From Pirellulales bacterium (GTDB lineage Bacteria; Planctomycetota; Planctomycetia; Pirellulales; Lacipirellulaceae), in contig JAKVCC010000014.1 of NCBI GenBank assembly GCA_022448265.1, positions 56,700-120,699 of the forward strand: a stretch of 64,000 bases of DNA, written 5' to 3'. The notes under the pieces were generated by a model that saw nothing but the letters and a program-made list of their open reading frames with translations, was not told the DNA's origin and ran no database searches. This document shows positions 43,920-52,278 of this stretch, in pieces. Positions within the stretch are counted from its first letter, which is position 1. Every line of letters begins with the position of its first letter. The position numbers were made by a program, and so were the translations under genes.

Positions 43920-45047
43920 ATGGCTAAGAAAAAGTCGAAGGTGCGAGCTGATTTGCGAAAGAATCGCAATGTGCGCAAACGGCAGAATGACTTGACGCGA
44001 GATTTCAAAGCCGAAGATGATTCGGTGGATGATGTGGAGTTGGGGCAGAGCATTTCCGGCAAGGGAGAGCTGAGCCGAAAGCGGACCGTCGCGGGCGGGG
44101 AGATTATTGAAGACTCCTCTGGCACGATGATTCTCCCGCAAGTCGATACGACTATTTGTCGTTTAGGGCGCGTCCTGCGTGTGCAAGGGTTGGTGAGTAT
44201 CGTCGTGGAAGAGGACGGCACGACCAGGCGCTGCGCTACACGCGGTTTGCTCAAAACACTTAGCACGGATCAGCGACATGTGGTGGCGGCTGGAGACAAA
44301 GTATGGATTCGGCCCGAGGGGGCGGCGGAAGGAATTATCGAGCGGGTTGAGCCGCGACAGGGCGTGCTTTGCCGGATAAGTCGCAAGCGCCAACACGTGC
44401 TGGTTGCGAATGTCGATCAGGTATTGGTAGTCGTCAGTGCCGCTGAACCGCGACTCAAGCCAAACCTGCTGGATCGTTACCTGGTTACCGCCGAAAAGGC
44501 GGGCATCGAGCCGATTATTTGCATTAATAAAAGCGATCTGGTGGAACCTGCTACGCTGCAGCCACTGGCCGGCGTGTATAGCCAACTTGGCTACCGGGTA
44601 CTCCTGCTGTCCGCGACTTCCGGCTGGGGAATCGACTCGCTTGGCCACTTGCTACAGGGCCGCCAGACGGCGGTGACCGGCCAAAGTGGCGTTGGCAAGT
44701 CGAGTCTGCTCAACGCGATTGAGCCTGACCTCGACCTGCGCGTGCAGTCGGTAAGTGAAGATACTGAAAAAGGCCGCCACACGACAACGACTTCCGAACT
44801 TATTCCTTTGTCGATGGGAGGATTTGTGGTCGATACGCCAGGCATTCGTCAATTTCAACTCTGGGACGTTATTCCCGAAGAAGTTGCGGGCTTCTTTCGC
44901 GACCTGCGGCCATATGTTAGCCATTGCCGCTATCCGGATTGTACGCATACGCATGAACAGCCGTGCGCGGTCAAAGACGCGGTCGCCGACGGCGCGATTG
45001 ATGTGCGCCGCTACGAAAGCTATCTGCAGATACATGCGAGCGACTAA
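43920..45047 (+). CDS. rsgA: Ribosome biogenesis GTPase RsgA
   Basis: This is a circularly permuted GTPase of 375 residues that helps mature the 30S subunit. The ATG at 43920 is preferred over the TTG just before it. A basic N-terminus (AKKKSKVRADLRKNRNVRK) precedes the OB-fold domain. The GTPase motifs occur in the permuted order G4-G1-G3: ICINKSDLV, then VTGQSGVGKSSLLNAI, then FVVDTPGIRQFQLWD. The zinc domain at the end is SHCRYPDCTHTHEQPCAVK, with the conserved Cys/His ligands. It functions in the cytoplasm on assembling ribosomes. It lies between the FHA gene and the convergent M42 peptidase gene. Confidence 0.96.
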   Translation: MAKKKSKVRADLRKNRNVRKRQNDLTRDFKAEDDSVDDVELGQSISGKGELSRKRTVAGGEIIEDSSGTMILPQVDTTICRLGRVLRVQGLVSIVVEEDGTTRRCATRGLLKTLSTDQRHVVAAGDKVWIRPEGAAEGIIERVEPRQGVLCRISRKRQHVLVANVDQVLVVVSAAEPRLKPNLLDRYLVTAEKAGIEPIICINKSDLVEPATLQPLAGVYSQLGYRVLLLSATSGWGIDSLGHLLQGRQTAVTGQSGVGKSSLLNAIEPDLDLRVQSVSEDTEKGRHTTTTSELIPLSMGGFVVDTPGIRQFQLWDVIPEEVAGFFRDLRPYVSHCRYPDCTHTHEQPCAVKDAVADGAIDVRRYESYLQIHASD

Positions 45048-45058
45048 TAGGCCCGCCT

Positions 45059-46120
45059 TCAGCTGGGCGTGAAATCCGTCTGGGAATCGATCCGTGCGGC
45101 GAAGCTGGCTAGCAGATCCGCGCAGGAGTCAAGATCTTCCAGCGAAATCATTTCCACCGCACTATGCATATAACGATTGGGCACACTTACCAATCCGGCC
45201 GCGACGCCCGCCCGTGAAAGCTGTATCGCATTGGCGTCGGTACCCGTGCCGCGACCAATCGCCCCCCATTGGCAAACGATGTCTGCTTCCTCCGAGGCTT
45301 CCCGGAGACGTTGTACCACGACCGGGTTCATGTTTGGCCCTCGGTAGACGACGGGTCCTCCGCCCAGCTTGACGTCGCCTTCCTGGCTTTTGTCAATCGA
45401 TGGGCAATCGGTAGCATGGGTCACGTCGACCGCGATACCTACGTGAGGATTCACCCCGTACGCGCTTGTCGTTGCGCCGCGCAGGCCAATTTCTTCCTGA
45501 ACAGTCGCCACCGCATACAGGGAAACTTGGAGTCCGAGTTTTTTTGCTCGGCGCAGCGCCTCCATGCAAACCCAGAGCCCCGTTTTGTCATCCATGCCGG
45601 GTGCATTGGCAAAACCGTTTCGCATTTCCTGGTAGCCCAATTCCAAGGTTACCGGGTCGCCAATTTGTACGATCTCGGCTGCCTCTTCTTTCGATTTGGC
45701 CCCGATGTCGAGCCACATGTCTTTGGTTTTGACGACTTGCTTCCGTTCTTCTTGATCGAGGAGATGGATGGGTTTTCGGGCGATCACCGCAGGAATGGGC
45801 CCCTGTTCCGTGTAAATGGTCATCCGCTGGCCAATAAGTTGTTGCGGATCCCAACCGCCAATTGTATTGGTGTAAAGATACCCGGAATCATTAATGTGCG
45901 TTACCAGGAGGCCGATCTGATCGGCATGCCCCGCGAGCATGACCCGGAGCGGCGCTTCGGGGTTGCAGCAGGCGATCACGTTGCCGTGCAAATCGGTGCT
46001 TACCTCGTCGGCAAAATCGCTGACGTAACTACGCACCAACGCTTGCACTGGCTGTTCATAGCCTGAAGGGCTGGGGGTTTCCAGGAGTTCTTTGAAAAAC
46101 TCTTTTGCCAAAGCTTCCAT
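45059..46120 (-). CDS. M42-family metallo-aminopeptidase
   Basis: This cytoplasmic dinuclear metal peptidase has ~353 residues from the ATG at 46120. Metal ligands and catalytic residues are seen in VMLAGHADQIGLLVTHIN (His), NAPGMDDKTGLWV (bridging Asp), VATVQEEIGLRGATTSAY (Glu pair), IAVDVTHATDCPSI (Asp) and VPNRYMHSAVEMISLED (His). These match the M42 family (glutamyl and related aminopeptidases, cellulase M). The start SPSGYE near the N-terminus is typical. The longer frame from 46189 overlaps the upstream VOC gene and is less likely. It starts 19 bases after the VOC gene stop, so the two form an operon. Confidence 0.93.
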   Translation of the reverse strand: MEALAKEFFKELLETPSPSGYEQPVQALVRSYVSDFADEVSTDLHGNVIACCNPEAPLRVMLAGHADQIGLLVTHINDSGYLYTNTIGGWDPQQLIGQRMTIYTEQGPIPAVIARKPIHLLDQEERKQVVKTKDMWLDIGAKSKEEAAEIVQIGDPVTLELGYQEMRNGFANAPGMDDKTGLWVCMEALRRAKKLGLQVSLYAVATVQEEIGLRGATTSAYGVNPHVGIAVDVTHATDCPSIDKSQEGDVKLGGGPVVYRGPNMNPVVVQRLREASEEADIVCQWGAIGRGTGTDANAIQLSRAGVAAGLVSVPNRYMHSAVEMISLEDLDSCADLLASFAARIDSQTDFTPS

Positions 46121-46139
46121 GAATTTTCTGCCTATGTGT

Positions 46140-46559
46140 TTAATCTGCAGCAACCATATCATGCACGTCAGGCCACTGGCCCATTTCAATTACATTGCCA
46201 TCGGGGTCGCGAAAGAATATTTGCCGGAAACCATGATCTGGGAGTGTTCTCTCAACGGTTTCGAGGCCCTTGCCTGCCAGCATTGCTCGTGCACTGTCGA
46301 TCTCGTTGCACTGTAGAGCAAAGTGGTGGCCCAATGTGTTGATAGCCCCGGTTGGTGGTTGGTAGTTGGTGTCATGGATCAGATGGATCATCACGCGCGC
46401 TTCTTTGCGATACAACCAGCGACCATCGAAAGAAAAAGCCGGGCGAGCCACCTCTTGAAAACCTAATACGTCGCGATAAAAGCGCGCGCCGCGCGCCGGA
46501 TCGGCCGTCGGCAAGGCGATGTGGTTCATAGATCCGGATGGTACGTTGGGAGTTGACAC
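46140..46559 (-). CDS. VOC-superfamily protein (glyoxalase/dioxygenase fold)
   Basis: This 139-residue protein has the paired beta-alpha-beta-beta-beta pattern of the vicinal oxygen chelate fold. The first half begins MNHIALPTADPARGARFYRD-VLGF, the second contains LGHHFALQCNEIDSARAML and ends IFFRDPDGNVIEMGQW, a typical metal-site (Glu) ending. His residues in both halves fit a metal site. The GTG at 46559 or the ATG at 46529 may be the start. The substrate is unknown; it is cotranscribed with the M42 peptidase. Members include glyoxalase I, dioxygenases and resistance proteins. Confidence 0.85.
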   Translation of the reverse strand: MSTPNVPSGSMNHIALPTADPARGARFYRDVLGFQEVARPAFSFDGRWLYRKEARVMIHLIHDTNYQPPTGAINTLGHHFALQCNEIDSARAMLAGKGLETVERTLPDHGFRQIFFRDPDGNVIEMGQWPDVHDMVAAD

Positions 46560-46751
46560 GGCTGTTTTCTTGCGACGATATGGCGGCGAAATCGGGGCTA
46601 GCTGCTAGCAGAAGACGCTGTTAATTTGTTCCGATTCTAACGATTTTCTGGACCGCTGCTAACCGGCTAACCGATAAAACAGGCCTAGTGGTCTCCTGCG
46701 GGAGAATTGCTGGGGAGCTTACTGAAACATGGACGTGGGAGCTAGGGAATC

Positions 46752-47231
46752 ATGTCAACGCGACACGTGTACTCGATAATCATGGGCATGGTCTGCATTG
46801 CGAGCATTGGTTGTTGTGGATGCCTCCGCAACGCGTGCTCCGGTAGCTATGGCGGGCAGGTGTATAGCGATTGCGCGACTTGCGGTTGCCCGGAAGCGTC
46901 GTGCTGTTGCCCTGATGCCGCGTGCGGCTGTCCCGAGGCTTCCTGCTGTTGTCCCGATGTTTGCTCCGGGTGTCCTGGTGAGGTTTGCTGCGGATCTCCT
47001 GTAGTGGGGGTGTGCCCCCTGTTGCAGCGCATTAGGAACGCATTCTGGGGTTGCTCTGGTTGCGGCTGCGAGACCTACTACGGAGACTCCACCAGTTGCC
47101 CGTCCTGTTACGGCAACGAGGTGGGCAATTACCAGAGTCCATCGGTATCACGGCGTCCGAGTCTTGCCGGGCGGCGAAAATTGGACGAAGCCCTGCGATT
47201 CGCTGAGGAAGACCAGCCAACTTATCGCTAG
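46752..47231 (+). CDS. Cysteine-rich exported protein with internal repeats
   Basis: This 159-residue protein has a signal peptide with a possible lipobox (MVCIASIGCCGC). It contains 26 cysteines. Two near-identical units, CGCPEASCCCPDA and CGCPEASCCCPDV, stand in tandem, followed by CSGCPGEVCCG. A second cysteine cluster (WGCSGCGCETYYG, CPSCYGN) precedes a hydrophilic tail without cysteine. The ATG has GGGAGCTAGGGA upstream. It could be a disulfide-linked envelope or cell-wall protein, or bind metals; planctomycetes are known for cysteine-rich envelopes. No family is recognised. Confidence 0.7.
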   Translation: MSTRHVYSIIMGMVCIASIGCCGCLRNACSGSYGGQVYSDCATCGCPEASCCCPDAACGCPEASCCCPDVCSGCPGEVCCGSPVVGVCPLLQRIRNAFWGCSGCGCETYYGDSTSCPSCYGNEVGNYQSPSVSRRPSLAGRRKLDEALRFAEEDQPTYR

Positions 47232-47270
47232 GTGCAGTATTCGGCTTTCTTCAACGATCTGGATTGGTCG

Positions 47271-48044
47271 TCAGACCACGCCGAATAACTGTCGAGCATT
47301 GCCACTGGTCGTCGCAGCAAGTTGTTCTAGCGAGACGCCACGCAGCTCTGCCACCCGCTCCGCCGTATGCCTGAGGTGACTGGGCTCGTTCGGCTTGACT
47401 TTCCGAACAGGTTCGGGAGAGAGGTAGGGGCAGTCGGTTTCTAGAAGCAGCCGGTCGTCGGGGATCGTGCGAGCGCAATCTCTAAGCGGCTTTGCATTCT
47501 TGTAGGTAATCATGCCCGCGAAGCTGATGTGCATGCCTAGTTCGACACACTCGGCGGCCATGATCGCATCGCCCGTAAAGGAGTGCATGATCCCCTTCAG
47601 CAAGCCGCGCTTGCGGGCCGCGCGCAGCATTTCCATGATGTCCCTGTCGCAGTCTCGCATATGAACGACAAATGGTAAATTAAGTCTTTCAGCGAGGCGT
47701 ATGTGTCGATCAAAATAGTCCTGCTGCTGGTCGAAGGGCGTGAAATCCCAATGACGATCGAGACCCGTTTCTCCGACTGCGACAACGGATGGACTGCTGG
47801 CTAGTTTCTCGATGGCCGACCAGTCTTCGGGCCGCCCTTCGGCCACATAGTTCGGCTGGATGCCAACGGCGGCGTAGACGTTTTCGTGCAGTCGTGCCAA
47901 ATCAACGCATTTTTGACTTGCCTCAGCGGTGCAGCCCACGGCAACAACATGGGTCACACCAAGGAGGTGAGCACGCGCAAGTACCTCCGCACGATTCGCA
48001 TCAAATTCCGCCTGGTCGAGATGCGTGTGCGTGTCGAAGAGCAT
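47271..48044 (-). CDS. TatD-family metal-dependent hydrolase
   Basis: This 257-residue TIM-barrel hydrolase is of the TatD type, a nuclease family with deoxyribonuclease and exonuclease members. The metal ligands are seen in MLFDTHTHLDQAEFD (HxH), VAVGETGLDRHWDF (Glu), PFVVHMRDCDRDIM (His), IMHSFTGDA (His) and LLLETDCPYLSPEPVR (Asp). The length is normal. It lies upstream of, and on the same strand as, no close partner; the stop is convergent with the cysteine-rich gene. It is probably cytoplasmic. Confidence 0.94.
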   Translation of the reverse strand: MLFDTHTHLDQAEFDANRAEVLARAHLLGVTHVVAVGCTAEASQKCVDLARLHENVYAAVGIQPNYVAEGRPEDWSAIEKLASSPSVVAVGETGLDRHWDFTPFDQQQDYFDRHIRLAERLNLPFVVHMRDCDRDIMEMLRAARKRGLLKGIMHSFTGDAIMAAECVELGMHISFAGMITYKNAKPLRDCARTIPDDRLLLETDCPYLSPEPVRKVKPNEPSHLRHTAERVAELRGVSLEQLAATTSGNARQLFGVV

Positions 48045-48095
48045 AAGCCATCTTCACATTCAAGGAGTCGTCCCTAATCTGTCAACCGCCATCCG

Positions 48096-48539
48096 TTAAC
48101 CACCCGAGGCCATTTCGCGTAGCGATTCTAAATGTCCCTTCGCCATGCCCAGGACTTCCTCGGTCAACGCTTTTGCAGCGGGGGATAGCTGGAGCTGCTC
48201 CACGAGATCAGCAATTGCATCAACGTCTTGCCGCTGATACGTGATAATCATGTTGACGAGGAATTCGATATCCAGGTCGTGCGTGTCGGTATACTCTATC
48301 GGGAACTCACCCGAGCGCGGCAGTGCATGGTTGTCGAGGATCATCTGGCCAATCCGCTCAGCGATGCCATTCTGATCGGCCACAATAGATTGGAGCGTTT
48401 CGGTCACTTCTTCGCGTCCGTCCGGAACATACGGCCGGGAGAACTGCAAATACTGCGGAAAGGAGCGGCTTACGATCGCCAACAGACGGTTGAGCAATCG
48501 GGCCATGGAAGTGCGTGTTGGCATTTGTGTAGAATTCAT
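48096..48539 (-). CDS. Small helical protein, function unknown
   Basis: This 147-residue soluble protein has no signal peptide. It is rich in Leu, Glu, Asp and Ala and should be mainly alpha-helical. Recognisable stretches are LLAIVSRSFPQYLQFSRPYV, EYTDTHDLDIEFLVNMIITY and LQLSPAAKALTEEVLGMAKG. I do not recognise a family; the last helix pair could suit a ferritin-like or four-helix bundle. The ATG at 48539 is the only sensible start. The 13-bp repeat tract and the nuo genes lie upstream of it on the same strand. Confidence 0.6.
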   Translation of the reverse strand: MNSTQMPTRTSMARLLNRLLAIVSRSFPQYLQFSRPYVPDGREEVTETLQSIVADQNGIAERIGQMILDNHALPRSGEFPIEYTDTHDLDIEFLVNMIITYQRQDVDAIADLVEQLQLSPAAKALTEEVLGMAKGHLESLREMASGG

Positions 48540-48547
48540 GCAATCTA

Positions 48548-48652
48548 GACCAATAGTTTAGCCCAATAGTTGATTCCGATACTTCACCTCAGTAGTTGGA
48601 CCCAATAGCTAGATTCCGTAGTTGGATCCAGCCGTTCGATCCGGCAGTTGGC
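48548..48652. repeat. Degenerate 13-bp tandem repeat between nuoN and the next gene
   Basis: Eight consecutive units follow one another with a period of 13 bases (one unit has 14). Examples are gaccaatagttta, gcccaatagttga, cccaatagctaga, ttccgtagttgga and tccggcagttggc. The shared core is near -cc-a-tagttga. The tract fills nearly all of the 122 bases between the nuoN stop and the next gene's start. Confidence 0.7.
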
Positions 48653-48661
48653 AACCCCCGG

Positions 48662-50374
48662 CTAACCGAACAAATGACGGGCTGCTTCATCGGCCCACTT
48701 AGCACACTCTTCGGGTAATATGCCGAGCAGTAGTACAGGCAACGTGACTGCGAAGACGTAAGCGGCGGGTAAGAAGCCCAGCGTTACCGGGCCGCGCGAA
48801 TCGGGCGGCTTGTCTATGCACATGGTTTTTGCCACGCGAAGGTAGTAGATCAAAGAAATCACCGTATTCACAGCGGCTACGACCAGCAATACCATCATCA
48901 AGGGCCCGCCCGCTAGGTACAGCGATTGCAATACACGAAGTTTGGGCCAAAATCCGGCCAGGGGCGGTAAGCCGATCAAACTTACCAGAACGGCCGTCAT
49001 CATGACCGCAGTCATGGGACAGGTGCGAATCAGCCCTGCGTAGTCTTTGATTTCCTCGCTCTGCATCGAATTGCGCAAAAACGCAATAATGGCGAAAGCA
49101 CCAAGATTCATAAACAGATACACCGCCAGGTAGAGTAGTAAAGCGGATATTGCCGCCTGAGACTGTTCACCCCTGCCGTCAATCAGGGCTACTGCGGCGG
49201 CGACCGCCATCATCATGTAGCCGGCGTGAGCAATCGTCGAGTAGGCGAGCATGCGCTTTATATTCGTTTGTCCGTAGGCCGCCAGGTTGCCGAAGGTGCA
49301 TGTCACAACAGATATGATAGCAACCAGAATGACGAAGAAACGCCTGACGGGGGATAGGGGCGAGCCGCTCGCCTCGCCAACCTCCACCTGGACGACTTGT
49401 TTCTGAAATAGAGTCGGCTCCGATGTTGTCGTAACGGCGGCCAGCGCAACGGGGGCCCGGGCATCTGCCACGATGGACTGGGGATCTTCGGGAACGTGCC
49501 CCAAGCCAAATCCCACTCGCAGGAGCAGCGCTAGCGCTGCCGCTTTGGAAGCGACCGAAAGAAATGCATCGACTTCAGCCGAGGCCCCTTCAAACACGTC
49601 GGGACACCAGAAATGAAACGGTACCGCGGAGAGCTTGAATGCCAGACCCGCCCCCATCATCAGGCCGCCCAGTGCCAAGACCATGAGTGTGCGCTTGTCT
49701 CCGCCCGAAGCGATCATGTTGGGGATGTCGAGAGCTGCCAACTCGCGGGCCATCGTTGGCAGATGGGCTGAGCCCAGGACGCCGCAAAGCAAGCTGATGC
49801 CATAGAGCATGACTCCGGCCGCGCCAGCACCATAAATTGCGTATTTGAGTGCCGCCTCGCTGCTCCGGCTTCGCCCTTTGACGATGCCTGCCAGTACATA
49901 GGAGGGAACGCTAGCCATTTCAATACCGAGGAAAATGGTCAGCATATGATTGGCCGATGCCATGATGCACATACCGAGGGTCGCGCCCAGCACCAGTACG
50001 AAATAATCCTGGCCGTCTTCCCGATCGGCGATGCCCGTAAGATGTGAAAGGACAATGAACAGGACTGCAAAACCTAGCAAGAATACTCGGATATAGGCCG
50101 ACAGGGAGTCATAAACTAGCAGTTTGGTAAAGATCTCTTGTGGTTCGATTGCCGTCCAGGACGCCAGACCTTCCTGCGGGAGTGCGAGCCAGAGCGCGGC
50201 CACCGCCCCGCCCAACGCGAGCAAGAAGGGGGGAATCGCCGAACCACTGCGAAAGATACGCACGAAAAGTAGGAGAACGATGGTCGCGCAGAGCGCCAGT
50301 TCAGGACAAAACAGCGGCAGGCTCGAACCGAGCGTATCGCTGATCAGGTTGTCGACAACAGAGGAAAGGTTCAC
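48662..50374 (-). CDS. nuoN: NADH-quinone oxidoreductase subunit N
   Basis: This antiporter-like membrane subunit of respiratory complex I pumps protons in the inner membrane. It has 570 residues, longer than the ~485 of E. coli. Family marks are LTIFLGIEMASVPSYVLAGI with the conserved Glu, LKYAIYGAGAAGVMLYGISL, and AYSTIAHAGYMMMAVAAA with its Lys/His region upstream. A Ser/Thr/Val-rich insertion (ARAPVALAAVTTTSEPTLFQ and onward) explains the extra length. The start is GTG. It is the last nuo gene here, 44 bases after nuoM. Confidence 0.95.
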   Translation of the reverse strand: MNLSSVVDNLISDTLGSSLPLFCPELALCATIVLLLFVRIFRSGSAIPPFLLALGGAVAALWLALPQEGLASWTAIEPQEIFTKLLVYDSLSAYIRVFLLGFAVLFIVLSHLTGIADREDGQDYFVLVLGATLGMCIMASANHMLTIFLGIEMASVPSYVLAGIVKGRSRSSEAALKYAIYGAGAAGVMLYGISLLCGVLGSAHLPTMARELAALDIPNMIASGGDKRTLMVLALGGLMMGAGLAFKLSAVPFHFWCPDVFEGASAEVDAFLSVASKAAALALLLRVGFGLGHVPEDPQSIVADARAPVALAAVTTTSEPTLFQKQVVQVEVGEASGSPLSPVRRFFVILVAIISVVTCTFGNLAAYGQTNIKRMLAYSTIAHAGYMMMAVAAAVALIDGRGEQSQAAISALLLYLAVYLFMNLGAFAIIAFLRNSMQSEEIKDYAGLIRTCPMTAVMMTAVLVSLIGLPPLAGFWPKLRVLQSLYLAGGPLMMVLLVVAAVNTVISLIYYLRVAKTMCIDKPPDSRGPVTLGFLPAAYVFAVTLPVLLLGILPEECAKWADEAARHLFG

Positions 50375-50418
50375 GGGCTAACTCAGTAGAGTCCACTATA
50401 GGTATCGGTTGTAGCAAT

Positions 50419-52236
50419 TCAATCGCTGCGGGTGGCCGCCATGTGGCCGCCCTCATCATTCAATGCCTGGCCTTCGGTGCCCGGCGGGTGATTCCGTTCT
50501 GTCCACTCTGCCAGTCGCTCTACCTGCCGATCGACCGAAGGCTGCATGTAGTTCAGCAAACTAGGGGGGTACACGCCTAGGACGATCGCTAGCACTAGGA
50601 GAGGGGCGGCGATGAGCAGTTCACGCATGGTGATTGGCGTGAGATTTTCGCCGTGGGGCCCAGTATATTCGGCGCCCAAGTAGACCCGTTGAATGGCCCA
50701 CAAGATGTATCCCGCGGTCAGAATCACCACGGCTGCCGAAATGACGGCCAGCACGATACTATATCTCCATACGGCAAGCACGACCAACACTTCTCCAACG
50801 AAGCCGCACAAACCGGGGAGCCCCAAACCGGCGAAGAAAATTCCCACAGCTAATCCGCTATAGACGGGCATCTTGGCAAACAGCCCGCCATACTCGTTGA
50901 GGTTACGGTGATGCACCCGGTCGTAAACTACGCCGACCAAAAAGAACATGCCGGCCGAACTGATGCCATGGGCAATCATTTGAAACATGGCCCCATTCAC
51001 GCCCATCTGCCAGTAGTACGGGCTATAGCCTGTATCGGCAACGGCGCTCCAAACACCTAATCCCAAGACGACGTATCCCATGTGGCTCACCGAACTGTAG
51101 GCGACCATCCGCTTAAAGTCGGTTTGTGCCAGCGCCGCAAATGCGCCCCACACCATACTCAACACGCCCACAAAGCAAACGCAATAGGCTAAGTCGTAAG
51201 CAGCATCAGGGCAGATGGGATAGCAGATGCGAATAATACCGTAGCCTCCCATCTTGAGCAGGACACCTGCCAAAATCATCGAAATCGGCGTGGGGGCCTC
51301 GACGTGGGCATCCGGAAGCCACGTATGCAGCGGTACACTGGGGACCTTAATGACGAAGCCAATGAACAGGAGAATAAATGCCCACCACTGGACGCTCTTT
51401 CCCGCCCACATCTCTTTGTCGAATGGACTATTTTCCATTTGGCCCATCTGTTGCAACGCCAAAATGTTGAACGTATGAAGCGGACGGCGCTTGGCCAAAT
51501 CGGACTCCGCGGTAATATCGGCGTAGTCGTTTGCCAGCGGACTACCCGAATCGGTCCACGCTTGGAGCGCATCTTCGACCGACTGTCCGGGAGTCGTCTT
51601 GACGATTCCGGCATTGACCATTTGCTCGGCATCGAGACGCGTAAGGTCGCTGTTGAAATAAAGCATCAAGATTGCGATCAGCATGCCGATGCTGCCCAGA
51701 AGCGTATAAAGGAAGAACTTGATGGCCGCATACTCGCGCCTCGGTCCGCCCCAAACGCCAATCAGGAAATACATTGGCAGCAGCATCACTTCCCACAACA
51801 CATAAAACAAAAAGAAATCGAGCGCCAAAAACACGCCCAGCATGCCCGTCTCCAGGAGCAAGAACAAAATGCAATAGGCTTTTACATGTTTTGTGATCGG
51901 CCAACTTGCGGCCATGGCCAGCACGCTCAAAAATGCCGTCAGTATCACCAGTGGAAAGCTGATGCCGTCGATGCCCATGAAATACTGAATGCCAAACGAA
52001 GGTATCCATTCCAAATTGAATGTGTTTTGCATCTCCGCGACACCGGCCTGAAAATCAATGCCGGCTCCCTGGCGGAAAAGGCCAAGCGACAGGACGAGTA
52101 CCGCAATTGTGATTGCCAACGTGGTTAGCTTGAGCGCGTCATCGTTGAGGCGCGGGAAGATGGCCAGAACGAGCGCTGCAATCGCGGGAAGAAATACAAT
52201 CAGGCTCAGATAAACCGCAGGTTCGCTGAGAGTCAT
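50419..52236 (-). CDS. nuoM: NADH-quinone oxidoreductase subunit M
   Basis: This is the second antiporter-like proton-pumping subunit of complex I, with 605 residues versus ~510 in E. coli. Typical blocks are FFLFYVLWEVMLLPMYFLIG (conserved Glu), VPLHTWLPDAHVEAPTPISM and FKRMVAYSSVSHMGYVVLGL. The extra length is a hydrophilic insertion of ~80 residues after the span near residue 190 (LDAEQMVNAGIVKTTPGQSV and onward). Similar expansions are seen in other complex I subunits in this window. The ATG lies 42 bases after the nuoL stop. Confidence 0.96.
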   Translation of the reverse strand: MTLSEPAVYLSLIVFLPAIAALVLAIFPRLNDDALKLTTLAITIAVLVLSLGLFRQGAGIDFQAGVAEMQNTFNLEWIPSFGIQYFMGIDGISFPLVILTAFLSVLAMAASWPITKHVKAYCILFLLLETGMLGVFLALDFFLFYVLWEVMLLPMYFLIGVWGGPRREYAAIKFFLYTLLGSIGMLIAILMLYFNSDLTRLDAEQMVNAGIVKTTPGQSVEDALQAWTDSGSPLANDYADITAESDLAKRRPLHTFNILALQQMGQMENSPFDKEMWAGKSVQWWAFILLFIGFVIKVPSVPLHTWLPDAHVEAPTPISMILAGVLLKMGGYGIIRICYPICPDAAYDLAYCVCFVGVLSMVWGAFAALAQTDFKRMVAYSSVSHMGYVVLGLGVWSAVADTGYSPYYWQMGVNGAMFQMIAHGISSAGMFFLVGVVYDRVHHRNLNEYGGLFAKMPVYSGLAVGIFFAGLGLPGLCGFVGEVLVVLAVWRYSIVLAVISAAVVILTAGYILWAIQRVYLGAEYTGPHGENLTPITMRELLIAAPLLVLAIVLGVYPPSLLNYMQPSVDRQVERLAEWTERNHPPGTEGQALNDEGGHMAATRSD

Positions 52237-52278
52237 GGTAAGCCGTCGTCTTTCGAAAGGATCTGGTTTTAAGACTTG

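Noticed and set aside
45269..46066. A long open frame of 265 codons on the plus strand over the M42 peptidase gene.
   Set aside because: The minus-strand frame shows a complete M42 signature with all metal ligands; the opposite frame is its shadow.
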